Assembly: GCF_001311925.1 (NCBI RefSeq)
Contig: NZ_BBCG01000015.1
Coordinates: forward strand, 1 to 64,000
Length of the DNA stretch: 64,000 bases
Reading direction: 5' to 3'
DNA from: Cellulosilyticum ruminicola JCM 14822
GTDB taxonomy: Bacteria > Bacillota > Clostridia > Lachnospirales > Cellulosilyticaceae
A program made the position numbers and the translations under genes. Below are positions 1-9,748 of this stretch, in pieces. The stretch's first letter is position 1, and each line of letters begins with the position of its first letter. The notes below the pieces were generated by a model. The model was not told the DNA's origin and did no database searches. It saw nothing but the letters and a program-made list of their open reading frames with translations.

Positions 1-144
1 ATATTATATTAATTATTGGTATAATAAAACGAAAAAAAATATCAAAAATTCTGACAATAATTAAGCTGCAAATTTGTAGATTTAAGCAAAATAAATTCGT
101 AAATTAAAAGAAGGTTAGATTGAAGAACAAAAGGAGGAAATATT

Positions 145-909
145 ATGAAACTATATTTAACATTTGGAAGTCAAGAAAAGATTAGTTTACCCACACATTA
201 CAATCATATTATACAAGCAGCTATTTTAAATTGGATTGAAGATGAAGCATATCAGAAATTTATTCATGATATTGGGTATGTATATGAGGGGAGAAACTTT
301 AAGCTCTTTACTTTCTCAAAGCTTATAGGAGAATATACATTAACGGCTAATAAGAAAGAAATGATTTTTGAAAGTAAGGTTAAAATTGTGATTTCTAGTA
401 GTCAGGTAAAGTTTATAGAATGTATAGAAAAAGGCTTAAGAAATCCAAGCAAAGTATGGCGACTAGGACATAATGAAGTGAGAATCATTAGTATTAGTAA
501 AGAAGAAGAACCGTTAGTAGGCGAGGAGATTGTAGTAAGAAGTTTATCACCTATTGTAGCTTATAACACCGTTTTAGAAGAAGAAAAGAAAAAGACAAAA
601 TATTATGGACCGGAGGATATGGAATTTGAGAGGATTTTACGTCAAAATTTGATTAAAAAATATAATTCTATTGTGGAAATGAATCCAAGTTTAAAGGTGG
701 TGGAATTTAAAGAAGATGATTTTAGAATTACAGTAGTGAAACCTAAAATGCTTAGTAAAGCCATAGTGTATTATAAAGGTTTTGTGATTGTAGGCTTTAA
801 TGGGAAATTTAAATTACAGGGACATCCTATATTATTACAACTAGCATTAGAAGCAGGATTAGGTGGAAAAAATGCGCAAGGTTTCGGCTGCATGCAATAT
901 ATTAAATAA
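145..909 (+). CDS. cas6: CRISPR endoribonuclease Cas6
   Basis: The 254-residue protein has the Cas6 RAMP layout and ends in the glycine-rich signature GLGGKNAQGFGCMQYIK. A His-containing stretch near residues 18-21 (HYNH) is a candidate for the catalytic His of the family. Cas6 cuts repeat RNA to release crRNAs for the surveillance complex. The ATG follows AAGGAGG at a good distance. It is the first cas gene seen and is split from cas4-cas1-cas2 by about 5.9 kb containing recD2 and array 1. It is the only crRNA-processing gene in the window, so it probably serves all three arrays; that is inferred. Confidence 0.9.
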   Translation: MKLYLTFGSQEKISLPTHYNHIIQAAILNWIEDEAYQKFIHDIGYVYEGRNFKLFTFSKLIGEYTLTANKKEMIFESKVKIVISSSQVKFIECIEKGLRNPSKVWRLGHNEVRIISISKEEEPLVGEEIVVRSLSPIVAYNTVLEEEKKKTKYYGPEDMEFERILRQNLIKKYNSIVEMNPSLKVVEFKEDDFRITVVKPKMLSKAIVYYKGFVIVGFNGKFKLQGHPILLQLALEAGLGGKNAQGFGCMQYIK

Positions 910-942
910 AAGTCGCTAGTGGAATATTTTGGCTTTCAAAAA

Positions 943-1044
943 ATGAACCTAGTAGCCATCTCAGAACAACAAGCAGCCAGCTCCGAAGAAATCGTTACAA
1001 CCTTAGAAGATATGACTGCCAAGCCAATCAATTCGCATCTTTAG
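943..1044 (+). pseudogene. Fragment of a methyl-accepting chemotaxis protein
   Basis: A short frame (33 codons plus stop) just after cas6 encodes AISEQQAASSEEIVTTLEDM. This matches the strongly conserved helix of chemoreceptor signalling domains (compare [16 protein letters not shown] in the intact receptor at 20210-22432). There is no plausible start or preceding receptor sequence. It is a leftover of a longer gene and marks an old rearrangement next to the cas island. Confidence 0.6.
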
Positions 1045-1052
1045 GATATAAA

Positions 1053-1105
1053 TAAAAGGCACCAATACATCATGCATTTAATGTAATGTATTGGTGCCTT
1101 TTTAG
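1053..1105. terminator. Bidirectional terminator after cas6 and recD2
   Basis: A perfect 18-bp stem (AAAAGGCACCAATACAT and its complement) with a roughly 15-nt loop is flanked by A and T runs. It lies between the convergent cas6/MCP remnant and recD2 and can end transcription from both sides. Confidence 0.8.
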
Positions 1106-3230
1106 CTTAATAAACGCTGCCATAGAAGCGTATTACGGTTTTTGACGCTCATATTTTTAACTGCCATATAAATGGCATTACGGTTGCCAACTAAAACGAC
1201 TACTTTTTTGGCACGAGTAATACCAGTATAAAGTAGATTGCGTTGGAGCATCACATAATGACTAAAGGTAAATGGCATGATGACGATAGGATATTCACTA
1301 CCTTGTGCTTTGTGAATAGTTGTAGCATAAGCTAGAACCAGTTCATCTAGTTCCAGAATTTCATATTCTATTTCACGTCCATCAAAATTAACTTTTAATG
1401 TTTTAACATCCAAGTCAATTGCACAAATAAAGCCCACATCCCCATTAAATACTTCTTTATCATAGTTATTGCGAAGCTGCATGACCTTATCATATAAGCG
1501 ATATTCGGTGGCACCACGTTTAAGGCATAACGATGTAGGATTTAGTGCAGATTGTAAAACAGTGTTTAAATGTGCGGCACCTGTTTCAGAACGTTGCATA
1601 GGGGTGAGCACTTGAATATCTTTAATAGGGTTCACCTGATAATATTTAGGTAGACGTTCTGTACATAGACTGATAATAGTACGTAAGACATCTTCATTGG
1701 TTTCTTGTTCTATAAAAAAGAAATTGCTTGTCTTACCACTTTTAAGTACAGGGTATTCTCCTTTATTAATCTTATGGGCATTTGTAATAATTTGGCTCCC
1801 CATAGCCTGTCTGAAGATGCGCTCTAATTTAATCGTTGGAATAACATTAGAAGCAATAATGTCCTGAAGCACATTGCCCGCACCTACAGAAGGCAGTTGG
1901 TCAATATCACCTACGATGATTAAAATCATATGATCAGGAATTGCCTTAAGTAAGTTATACATTAAGATAATATCAATCATAGAAGCCTCATCTATAATAA
2001 GCACATCTCCTTCAAGAGGATGATCTTCATTCCGTTTATAACCTTCTGGTGGTTTACATTCTAAGAGGCGATGAATCGTTTTAGCTTCTAGGCCAGTAGC
2101 TTCACTCATTCGTTTAGCAGCACGACCAGTAGGCGCAGCAAGAGGACATCCATATGAGAGGCTTTAAATAAGCTAATAATACCGTGAGTCGTGGTCGTTT
2201 TTCCTGTACCAGGCCCTCCCGTTAAGACCATGACCTTAGAAAATTCTGCCTGCATAATAGCTTGGCGCTGAATGTCATCATAAGTGATGCCATCTTTTTT
2301 TCTAACTCAGCAATGACTTCGGTACTAGACTTTACTTGTTTATGAGATTTACACTGCATAATTTGTTTAAGACGCTTCGCCACGCCTTGTTCACTAAAAT
2401 AAAAAGGTGGTAAGTAAATCATATCAGGTGCTTCTTTAATCAGTTCCTTTTCGGCAATAAGATGATCTAAAGTCATTACAATTTTGCTTTCTTCAACTTC
2501 TAATATTTCAATACATTTAGTAATAAGCTGCTCACTGCTTGCATAACAATGACCTTCTTCAGAAAGGGCACTTAAAGTGAAAAATATTCCTGCACGACAA
2601 CGTTTAAAGGAATCCTTTTCAATGCCTAACTTACTGGCTAACCCATCGGCGGTTTAAAACCAATGCATAAATATCATCTGCTAGCTGATAGGGATTTTCA
2701 CGAACAATATCAATACTTTCATTACCATAATATTTATAAATGCGGCTGCCAAAAGAAGTAGAGACACCATAAGATTGGAGGAAAATCATAATGTTTTTTA
2801 TTTCCTTTTGGTCTTGCCAAGCCTTTTTAATCATTTCTACACGTTTCTTCCCAATGCCAGGAACTTCTAATATGCGGTCAGGCGTTTCTTCTATAACCTC
2901 TAAGGTTTGCTCCTTAAATAAATTAACAATTTTTTTAGCATAAACAGGACCAATACCTTTAATAAGTCCACTACTTAAATATTTTTCAATCCCATAAATA
3001 CTAGCAGGTAAAGTTTCTTCCCATTCCCTAACTTCGAATTGTCTTCCATATTTAGCATTATGCGTCCAAAAACCCTTCATATATAACACAGACCCCACAT
3101 TGACAGAAGCCATACTGCCTACAACTGTTACTAAATCCATAAACCCCTTTGATTTTACTTTAATTACGCTATATCCTGTATCTTCATTCGCATAGGTAAT
3201 ACGCTCTACTACACCACGTAAACTTTCCAT
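1102..3230 (-). pseudogene. recD2: RecD2-type ATP-dependent DNA helicase, broken by four 1-base losses
   Basis: Joined reading gives about 710 residues, close to the 720-740 usual for RecD2, a 5'-3' SF1B helicase of DNA repair. Visible are the N-terminal OB-like part (MESLRGVVERITYANEDTGYSV), helix-hairpin-helix repeats, Walker A GGPGTGKTTTTHG, Walker [13 protein letters not shown], the [15 protein letters not shown] motif and the C-terminal [14 protein letters not shown] motif. The frame is lost near 2140, 2295-2301, 2653-2655 and 2665; each is repaired by adding one base, and the total length then becomes divisible by three. All motifs are intact, so sequencing error is at least as likely as true decay. 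The start at 3230 has GAGGT upstream. Confidence 0.85.
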
Positions 3231-3470
3231 ATTTCTACCTCTTTATAAATAATATAAAGGTAGTATAACATATAAAAGAAAAAATATAAGAAGGTATAAG
3301 AAGAAAAAGGATAGATTATAATATAAAAACAAATAAAATATTTAAAAATACAATAAAATAAGATATTATAAGGTGTATAGTATATATAAAATGTGTTAAA
3401 AAAGAATTTTAAAAAGGTATTTAATGAACTCAATAAATTGATTAATATAAAGTAAAGATTGGAGAGAAGA

Positions 3471-5057
3471 ATGCCAAGAAGAACAGTAAAAAATGAAATA
3501 AACGTGGAAGAATTAAAAAAACTATTTGAAAATGTTGTAGCCTATAAAAAGGCAAAACCTTGGGAAAAGATGTCAGAGGAACAAGTATTTGCAGTAGAAG
3601 ACCCTGAAACACATGAAGTAGGCTGGTGCTCAATCATAGGAGAAATGGGGGAGCATATAAGTTTAAACGTCTATTTAGGAGAGGCAGGAAAGCAAGCAAT
3701 TTTTGATTTTCACACAATTAAAGCCAATGAAATACATTCAAGGCTTATGGCAATAAAGCATATATTTTCTCAAGCTGCTTTAGCATGTAGCTTTGAGGAT
3801 AAGGACTTCCTTGAAGAAAGAGACCTAGCTGTATTAAGATTATTAGATTTAAGATTTCGTGGTAAAAATGCTTGGCCAGTATGTCGAGAATTTAGGCCAG
3901 GTAAGAAAGAAAGACAAATAAAAGATGGTTGGAACAGCAGATTTTTAAGTTATGCTTTAACACAAGCTACACAAGTAGCGAAAGATGTAAAAGCAGGTAG
4001 ATTAGTTATTGAACCAATTACAGAAGCAAAACAAATTTTGTATATTTATACAGAAACCATTGATGGAGAAGCAATAACTCGTAGAAGTTGGCGTCCGTTT
4101 GATTTCGAAAAGGAAATGAACTGCATCAGACCTTATATATTTAGCAATGACATGCTTATTAAAGGCATTAAAAGGCTTAAGAAAAGTAACGCAGTAATAA
4201 GCTGTAAACAATTCGTATTACCTGTAAGAGTAAAAGGAGAGGATGATATATATTACCCTTCAAATATGCTGTTTTATGATCATAAACTAGAAAAAATAGA
4301 ACATATGAGTATCGTTGGAGATGTGGAAACAGAAGGTCAGTTTAGTAGAAGAGGACCACATCTTTTAAAACAATATGCAGAGCATATGATAAGTATAGGG
4401 GAAAGACCAAAAGAAATTGTTGTAGATGAAGAAGCTACGTATCAACTATTTGCTGACTTCTGTAAAAAAACAGGTATTATACTTAGAAAAGGTGAGGTAG
4501 AATCAATCATTAGTGAAATAGTAGAAGAGATGATTATGGAAATTAGTGAATTCAATGACTTCAATGGAAATGATGAAATGAGTTTGGATGAATTTAATGA
4601 ATATCTAGAGGACTATGAAGATATTGAAAGTGATGAAGAATTTATGGATCAAATGATTGAAGGCTTTATAGTAACTAGTATAAATGATTTTTTAGGAAGA
4701 GCACCTAGATATAAGTGGACAAATGAAGAAAAAGACCGATGTGGTAATACCCTAGCAGAAGTAATAAGTGCACTATGGCAAGTAGCTGGTGAAGGACCAG
4801 GGATGTGGACACCAGAAGGCATGAAACAAATCCTTACACAAGTAATTCCTTTAGGCCATGAAGAAGGACTAAAAGCATTAGAACAACTACCACAAGATTT
4901 GATAGACTACTTAAAACTAATAGACCAACAGGCCAGATTAACAAAGAGCAAGGCCCTTATAAAAGCAGTAGAAGATAGCAAAGAAGTCATGATTAATAAT
5001 TATAAGGCTAGAAATTTATTTGGAACAAATAATAAGGTCATTCCATTTAAAAGGTAA
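3471..5057 (+). CDS. DUF7309/DUF6930-like protein
   Basis: A 528-residue cytoplasmic protein of unknown function. The N-terminal part (residues about 15-160) carries WCSIIGEMGEHISLNVYLG, typical of DUF7309. The middle part (about 235-345) carries SIVGDVETEGQFSRRGPHLL and resembles DUF6930. Residues about 345-420 are acidic and helical (EFNEYLEDYEDIESDEEF). The ATG at 3471 is chosen because GGAGAG lies just upstream; a start 12 bases earlier would swallow this site. It sits between recD2 and array 1 in the cas gene direction but shows no nuclease or RAMP motif, so a CRISPR role is unsupported. The domain names are from memory. Confidence 0.6.
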   Translation: MPRRTVKNEINVEELKKLFENVVAYKKAKPWEKMSEEQVFAVEDPETHEVGWCSIIGEMGEHISLNVYLGEAGKQAIFDFHTIKANEIHSRLMAIKHIFSQAALACSFEDKDFLEERDLAVLRLLDLRFRGKNAWPVCREFRPGKKERQIKDGWNSRFLSYALTQATQVAKDVKAGRLVIEPITEAKQILYIYTETIDGEAITRRSWRPFDFEKEMNCIRPYIFSNDMLIKGIKRLKKSNAVISCKQFVLPVRVKGEDDIYYPSNMLFYDHKLEKIEHMSIVGDVETEGQFSRRGPHLLKQYAEHMISIGERPKEIVVDEEATYQLFADFCKKTGIILRKGEVESIISEIVEEMIMEISEFNDFNGNDEMSLDEFNEYLEDYEDIESDEEFMDQMIEGFIVTSINDFLGRAPRYKWTNEEKDRCGNTLAEVISALWQVAGEGPGMWTPEGMKQILTQVIPLGHEEGLKALEQLPQDLIDYLKLIDQQARLTKSKALIKAVEDSKEVMINNYKARNLFGTNNKVIPFKR

Positions 5058-5189
5058 GAAAAGCAGCACTAGCTTCTATTGAAGGTGTAGTTTATGAACC
5101 AATGTATGTGAGAACCTAAGTTATAAGTGGTATATGAAGTGATAATATCTTAGAAAGTAAAATTTTAGGAAAAGTTACACAGCACAAAG

Positions 5190-5255
5190 AATTTGCCTTC
5201 CAGCCATACCTACCAAAAGTTGAGGGGTAAGGTAAGTAAGGCTGGAAGGCAAATT
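5190..5255. other. Large perfect hairpin
   Basis: A perfect 16-bp inverted repeat (AATTTGCCTTCCAGCC at 5190-5205 and its complement at 5240-5255) encloses 34 bases that can pair further (TACC with GGTA). No T-run follows, so it is not a standard terminator. It lies in the roughly 480-base gap before array 1; function unknown. Confidence 0.5.
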
Positions 5256-5317
5256 TCCTAAGCACTTAAGTAACTTATAAAAGTTTAAGCTCTCAGGGCT
5301 GATTAAAGCGGGCAAAT

Positions 5318-5361
5318 AAAAGCAGTTCCAGTAAGAATAAGCAAACTGGAACTGCTTTTTT
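5318..5361 (+). terminator. Terminator upstream of the array 1 leader
   Basis: The stem AAAAGCAGTTCCAGT/ACTGGAACTGCTTTTTT with a 12-nt loop and six T residues isolates array 1 from upstream transcription. Confidence 0.8.
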
Positions 5362-5389
5362 ATGTGAGAAATAATAAATATGTACTAAT

Positions 5390-5541
5390 GTATAAAATCT
5401 GTCGACCTCCAGTAGTGTTAAAATGCCGGGACATCGACAGAAGGCAAAATAACGTATTTACAAGGTTTATAGAAAATGATAGAATTAATTAGATAATAGT
5501 TTAAAAAACTAGAAACCCAGTAATATCAATGTGTTGATAGG
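5390..5541 (+). promoter_or_regulatory. CRISPR leader of array 1
   Basis: About 150 A+T-rich bases directly before the first repeat closely match the segments before arrays 2 and 3. Shared blocks are a CTGTCGA...TCGACAG hairpin (5399-5440), ATAACGTATTTACA, ATAGTTTAAAAAACTAG and a last block AAACCCAGTAATATCAATG. Leaders carry the array promoter and guide spacer integration. Confidence 0.8.
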
Positions 5542-6658
5542 GTTTATTGCGTACCTATAAGGAATTGAAACTCTTATTAGCGCCTCTGTAACAATCATTT
5601 GAATTTCTCCGTTTATTGCGTACCTATAAGGAATTGAAACTTCTCTCACTCCTCACAAATTCTTATTTTTTATGTACCGTTTATTGCGTACCTATAAGGA
5701 ATTGAAACAAGGGTCTTTGCGATAATGCCCACACTACTGCATTTTTAGTTTATTGCGTACCTATAAGGAATTGAAACCTTAATGGTTTATGAGAAGTTGA
5801 CTCAATCTCAATTTCTGTTTATTGCGTACCTATAAGGAATTGAAACAAGTATAGCACTAATATACTCTATATTATATATACTTGCAGTTTATTGCGTACC
5901 TATAAGGAATTGAAACTTTTCTTCCATTGTGTAGAGTAACACCATCATAGAAGTTTATTGCGTACCTATAAGGAATTGAAACAGGTGTGATGATTTACAC
6001 CCATAAATTATATCCTCTTCTGTTTATTGCGTACCTATAAGGAATTGAAACTCTCTCATCTGATTTAGTTCCCTCTTCAACAAATTCTGTTTATTGCGTA
6101 CCTATAAGGAATTGAAACGAATATCTTTCACCAGCATAGCCACCGAAATGTCTAACAGTTTATTGCGTACCTATAAGGAATTGAAACATCTTCTACTGCT
6201 ACACCAAAACATCCATTTTCAAAGTTTATTGCGTACCTATAAGGAATTGAAACGCATATAGTCTATCTGTGACTGTAGCACATTTTGAGTTTATTGCGTA
6301 CCTATAAGGAATTGAAACGTGACCATACCCATTTAAATCTCTCCTTTTACACTTTGTTTATTGCGTACCTATAAGGAATTGAAACTCGTCCTCGTCGTCT
6401 TCATCATCCTCATCATCTTCGTGTTTATTGCGTACCTATAAGGAATTGAAACCAAATGGTAATACAGCAAGTACTTTAACTGATACAGGTTTATTGCGTA
6501 CCTATAAGGAATTGAAACTCTGCTTTTGTATAAAAAACCCATTCCATATGCGTTACCTGTTTATTGCGTACCTATAAGGAATTGAAACCCTATTAAGTTT
6601 GCTAATCTCCTTAAGTACTAAGTCAACCGTTTATTGCGTACCTATAAGGAATTAAAAT
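5542..6658 (+). CRISPR. CRISPR array 1: 17 repeats, 16 spacers
   Basis: The 30-bp repeat reads GTTTATTGCGTACC-TATAA-GGAATTGAAAC. Repeats start at 5542, 5611, 5679, 5748, 5817, 5887, 5953, 6022, 6089, 6158, 6224, 6289, 6356, 6423, 6489, 6559 and 6629. Spacers are 35-40 bases and all differ. The last repeat is worn at its 3' end (ATTAAAAT instead of ATTGAAAC), which marks the leader-distal end. The GAAAC end is typical of Cas6-processed type I-B/III repeats. Orientation follows the neighbouring cas genes. Confidence 0.98.
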
Positions 6659-6660
6659 GG

Positions 6661-6716
6661 AAAGCCACTAAGTATATTAGACTTTTAAGTAATATACTTA
6701 GTGGCTTTATTTTTTG
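6661..6716 (+). terminator. Terminator closing array 1
   Basis: A 19-bp stem (AAAGCCACTAAGTATATTA and its complement at 6690-6708) followed by a T-rich tract begins two bases after the worn last repeat, so the array transcript ends right at the array edge. Confidence 0.8.
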
Positions 6717-6798
6717 AAATATTTATTAAACTCATGTATAAAAATATTCAACTTAGGAAATAACTTAACTAGAATTTGAAGTTAAAGGAGATGCTAAG

Positions 6799-7292
6799 GT
6801 GAATATTACGGGGAGTATATTAAATAGTTATATGGTGTGTCCTAGACAAGCTTGGATGGGGGCACATGGCATTAGTGGTGATAAGGATAATGACTTGCTG
6901 CGAGAAGGGTTATATATTCATGAGCAGGCTTATCAAAGAAGCATGATAAGGAAAAAGCCTTTGGAGATAATGTAATTGATACAGTTCAAAATAAAGAAGG
7001 GAAATTGATTATTGGGGAAGTTAAGAAAAGTTCTAAATGTATAGAAAGTGCTAAAATGCAGCTTTTGTATTATTTATATGATTTAAAGCAACAGGGAATA
7101 GAAGCAGAGGGAAAATTACAGTTTCCAGAAGAAAAAAGGGTCGAGTCAGTTATTTTAGATGAAGAAGAAATGCATAAGGTTGAGCAAACTTTGTTAGAAT
7201 GTAAAGCTATTATATCTCAAGAAAGACCACCTCAGCCTAGATGGACAGGGTGTTGTATGAAGTGTTCTTATTGTGAATGTTGTTATGCATAA
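6799..7292 (+). pseudogene. cas4: CRISPR-associated exonuclease Cas4, one-base frameshift
   Basis: Cas4 is a RecB-fold nuclease with an Fe-S cluster that trims prespacers. The repaired reading is 164 residues, the normal size for compact clostridial Cas4. The first Cys is in YMVCPRQAW, the nuclease motif is in KLIIGEVKKS, and the last Cys cluster is CCMKCSYCECCYA. The start is GTG at 6799, 8 bases after AAAGGAG. One base is missing near 6942: AGAAGCATGATAAG should read with CC to give QRSHDKEKAFGDN. The next gene, cas1, starts 11 bases after the stop. If the shift is real, the protein ends after about 55 residues. Confidence 0.85.
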
Positions 7293-7302
7293 GGGGGAAA
7301 AT

Positions 7303-8294
7303 ATGAAACAAATAGTTTATATTATGAGTAAGGGAGAATTAAAACGTAAGGCTAATACGCTTTATTTAGAAGGGGAAGAGGAGAGTCGTTATATACCTAT
7401 TAATGATATAAAAGAGTTATACATAATAGGAGAGGTAAATATAACAAAAAAGGCGTTAGAATTATGTACAAAGCATCAAGTGATAGTGCATTTCTATAAT
7501 TTTTACGAGTATTATACAGGGAGCTATTATCCGAGAGAACATTATAATTCTGGTTATATGATTTTAAATCAAGCGGCACATTATTTAGATGAAAATAAAA
7601 GAAAGGTACTTGCTCAGAAATTTATTGAGGGGAGTGCTAAAAATATACTTAAAGTATTGCAGTATTATTATTCAAGAGGTAAGGATGTATTGAAGATAAA
7701 GGAAAAGATAGAAGTATTATTAGAAACACTAGAACCTAGATTAGAAATAGAACAAATGATGGCAATAGAAGGCAAGATTCGTGAAACATATTATAGTGCA
7801 TTTGATATTATCTTAGAAAATAAAGATTTTAGCTTTGATAAGCGTACAAAAAGATTACCTCAAAATCGGCTTAATAGTTTAATAAGCTTTGGAAATACAT
7901 TAATGTATAATTGTGTATTAAGTGAGATTTATAATACGCATCTTGATCCTAGAATTGGGTATTTACATAGTACAAATAATAGACGTTTTACGCTTAATTT
8001 AGATGTAGCAGAAATATTTAAGCCTGTATTAGTAGATCGTGTTATATTTAGTTTAATATCTAACAAATGTTAAAACCTAAGCATTTTAGTCATACAGTAG
8101 AAGGTGTGTTGTTAAATGAAGAGGGGAAAAAGATATTTATACAAAAATGGGAAGAACGTTTACAAGTAACAATTATGCATAAAAAGTTAAATAGGCAAGT
8201 TTCATATCGCACACTTATTAGATTAGAGTTATATAAATTGCAGAAACACTTTATGGAAGAACAAGAATATAAACCATTTATAAGTGCATGGTAG
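7303..8294 (+). pseudogene. cas1: CRISPR integrase Cas1, one-base frameshift
   Basis: Cas1 with Cas2 inserts new spacers. The repaired length is 330 residues, normal for type I-B-like Cas1. Family features include VYIMSKGELKRKANTL, the beta-strand domain KELYIIGEVNITKKAL, the active-site Glu in MAIEGKIRETYY, RLNSLISFGNTLMYNCVLSEIY, and the DPRIGYLHSTNNRRFTLNLDVAEIFKPVLVDRV block with the His. The frame breaks at 8065-8067, where AAA should be AAAA (SLISNKMLKPKHFSHTVEG). The start is ATG at 7303 with AAGGGGG upstream. Loss of the last quarter would probably stop function if the shift is real. Confidence 0.9.
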
Positions 8295-8303
8295 GAGGAC
8301 GAT

Positions 8304-8567
8304 ATGTTTGTTATATTAGTATACGATATTAACGAAAAACGAGTAGCGAAGGTACTCAAAATAGCTAGAGAATATCTTACGTGGATTCAAAATTCTGTGT
8401 TTGAAGGTGAAATATCAGAAGCTAGCTTTAAGATTTTGAAGGATAAAATAAAAAAGAAGATTAATCCAAAAGAGGATTCCGTAATCTTTTATATTTTAAG
8501 AAGTAAAGCATATACCAAGAAAGAAATACTAGGACAAGAAAAAGGCGGACAAAAACTTTTTATATAA
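8304..8567 (+). CDS. cas2: CRISPR-associated protein Cas2
   Basis: An 87-residue protein with the Cas2 ferredoxin fold. The N-terminal strand FVILVYDIN holds the conserved Asp, followed by RVAKVLKIAREYLTWIQNSVFEGEIS and the later VIFYIL strand. Length and motifs are typical. Cas2 bridges two Cas1 dimers in the integration complex. It starts 9 bases after cas1 with AGGAGG upstream and ends the cas4-cas1-cas2 operon. The array 2 leader follows directly. Confidence 0.95.
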   Translation: MFVILVYDINEKRVAKVLKIAREYLTWIQNSVFEGEISEASFKILKDKIKKKINPKEDSVIFYILRSKAYTKKEILGQEKGGQKLFI

Positions 8568-8576
8568 GAAATATGG

Positions 8577-8734
8577 ATGATAATACAAAATCTGTCGATG
8601 TCCAATCATGCAAAAATACCGGGACATCGACAGAAAACAAAATAACGCATTTACAGGGGTTGTAGGAAATGATACAATTAATTAGATGATAGTTTAAAAA
8701 ACTAGAAACCCAGTAATATCAATGCGTTGATAGG
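8577..8734 (+). promoter_or_regulatory. CRISPR leader of array 2
   Basis: The segment matches the array 1 leader nearly throughout. It has a perfect 12-bp stem (CTGTCGATGTCC / GGACATCGACAG, 8592-8633) and the end block AAACCCAGTAATATCAATGCG just before the first repeat. Confidence 0.8.
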
Positions 8735-9166
8735 GTTTGTTGCGTACCTATAAGGAATTGAAACACCACCATCTTACTTCTCTAAGTTCCTGTGCTATTC
8801 GTTTGTTGCGTACCTATAAGGAATTGAAACCTATTGATATTAACGCAATACAAATCATCTGCCATTGTTTGTTGCGTACCTATAAGGAATTGAAACATCT
8901 AACATTCTACCTTTAATATCTGTTCTATCTGGTTTGTTGCGTACCTATAAGGAATTGAAACTTTTCATATTTGTGGTGGTCAATATTTTTAATTTCCCAG
9001 TTTGTTGCGTACCTATAAGGAATTGAAACTATTTTTCAAAGTGTTCATTTTAGAAAGGTCTTTACCCGTTTGTTGCGTACCTATAAGGAATTGAAACTAT
9101 TTCCATCTTGTCTGCCATATCTCCCTGACTGTACTCGTTTGTTGCGTACCTATAAGGAATTGAAAC
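8735..9166 (+). CRISPR. CRISPR array 2: 7 repeats, 6 spacers
   Basis: The 30-bp repeat GTTTGTTGCGTACC-TATAA-GGAATTGAAAC differs from array 1 only at base 5 (G for A), in every copy. Starts are 8735, 8801, 8867, 8932, 9000, 9068 and 9137; spacers are 35-39 bases. After the last repeat, a sequence with GTACAGGGGATTGAAAT (to about 9207) may be a ruined eighth repeat. It is the shortest array and lies between the adaptation and effector operons. Confidence 0.97.
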
Positions 9167-9291
9167 TTTGTTGATTTAATTCTTATTAGTACAGGGGATT
9201 GAAATTAACAACAAGAGTAAAAGGAATAAAGACAATAATAGTAAAAAAGACTGGCATAATCCCAATGTCATTTAGTTAAGTGATATTATAT

Positions 9292-9338
9292 AAAAAGGTC
9301 ATCTACGAATAGTTAAATATTGGTAGATGACCTTTTTT
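9292..9338 (+). terminator. Terminator after array 2
   Basis: The stem AAAAAGGTCATCTAC/GTAGATGACCTTTTTT has a 16-nt loop and a T-run. It lies about 125 bases beyond the last repeat, so unlike arrays 1 and 3 it is not flush with the array. Confidence 0.8.
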
Positions 9339-9462
9339 ATAGCTTAAACTCTATCTAAATGTATAATTGTAAGCGATGAATAACCTACCGTCTGTTCAAA
9401 TGTATGTAAGTGGTAAATAGTTCGTACCTCGAAAACTAGTAGTTTTTTGAGGGCATTATTTG

Positions 9463-9612
9463 GCTAGTTATTATCTTTTTAATACAATATTGAATATTTT
9501 CTTCTGTTATACCTGGTATTTCCTCTTTTATATAGTCAAGAGCCTTCCAGTATTTGTTATCCTTAAGGTAGCGATCAACTGTATTGTAAATATCTTGCTT
9601 ATCAGAATGGGG
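9463..9612 (-). pseudogene. Unidentified coding remnant
   Basis: The minus strand is open for about 50 codons and reads like real protein (YLKDNKYWKALDYIKEEIPG, then ITEENIQYCIKKIIT). It has a stop just upstream and no start codon or ribosome site. The KALDYIKE pattern faintly recalls L7/L12-C-terminal-like short domains, but this is not enough for a name. It is one of two decayed pieces in the roughly 940-base gap between array 2 and cas10. Confidence 0.35.
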
Positions 9613-9748
9613 GTGTTATATTGTATTATGATATACTATGAGATTTTGCTGGAGGTTAGAGTAAGGCAAAAAGGAGTGGCCTTTATTAGGAGTATATATT
9701 TTTATATACTAGCAAGTAGAATACATAATAAGAAATATAAAAAGTAAA

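Noticed and set aside
9175-9207. Possible eighth repeat of array 2
   Set aside because: Only GTAC and GATTGAAAT agree, and the preceding spacer would be too short. It is mentioned in the array entry but not counted.
9460-9747. 95-codon hydrophobic plus-strand frame
   Set aside because: It is opposite to a better coding remnant on the minus strand, lacks a ribosome site and looks hydrophobic only because of A+T composition.
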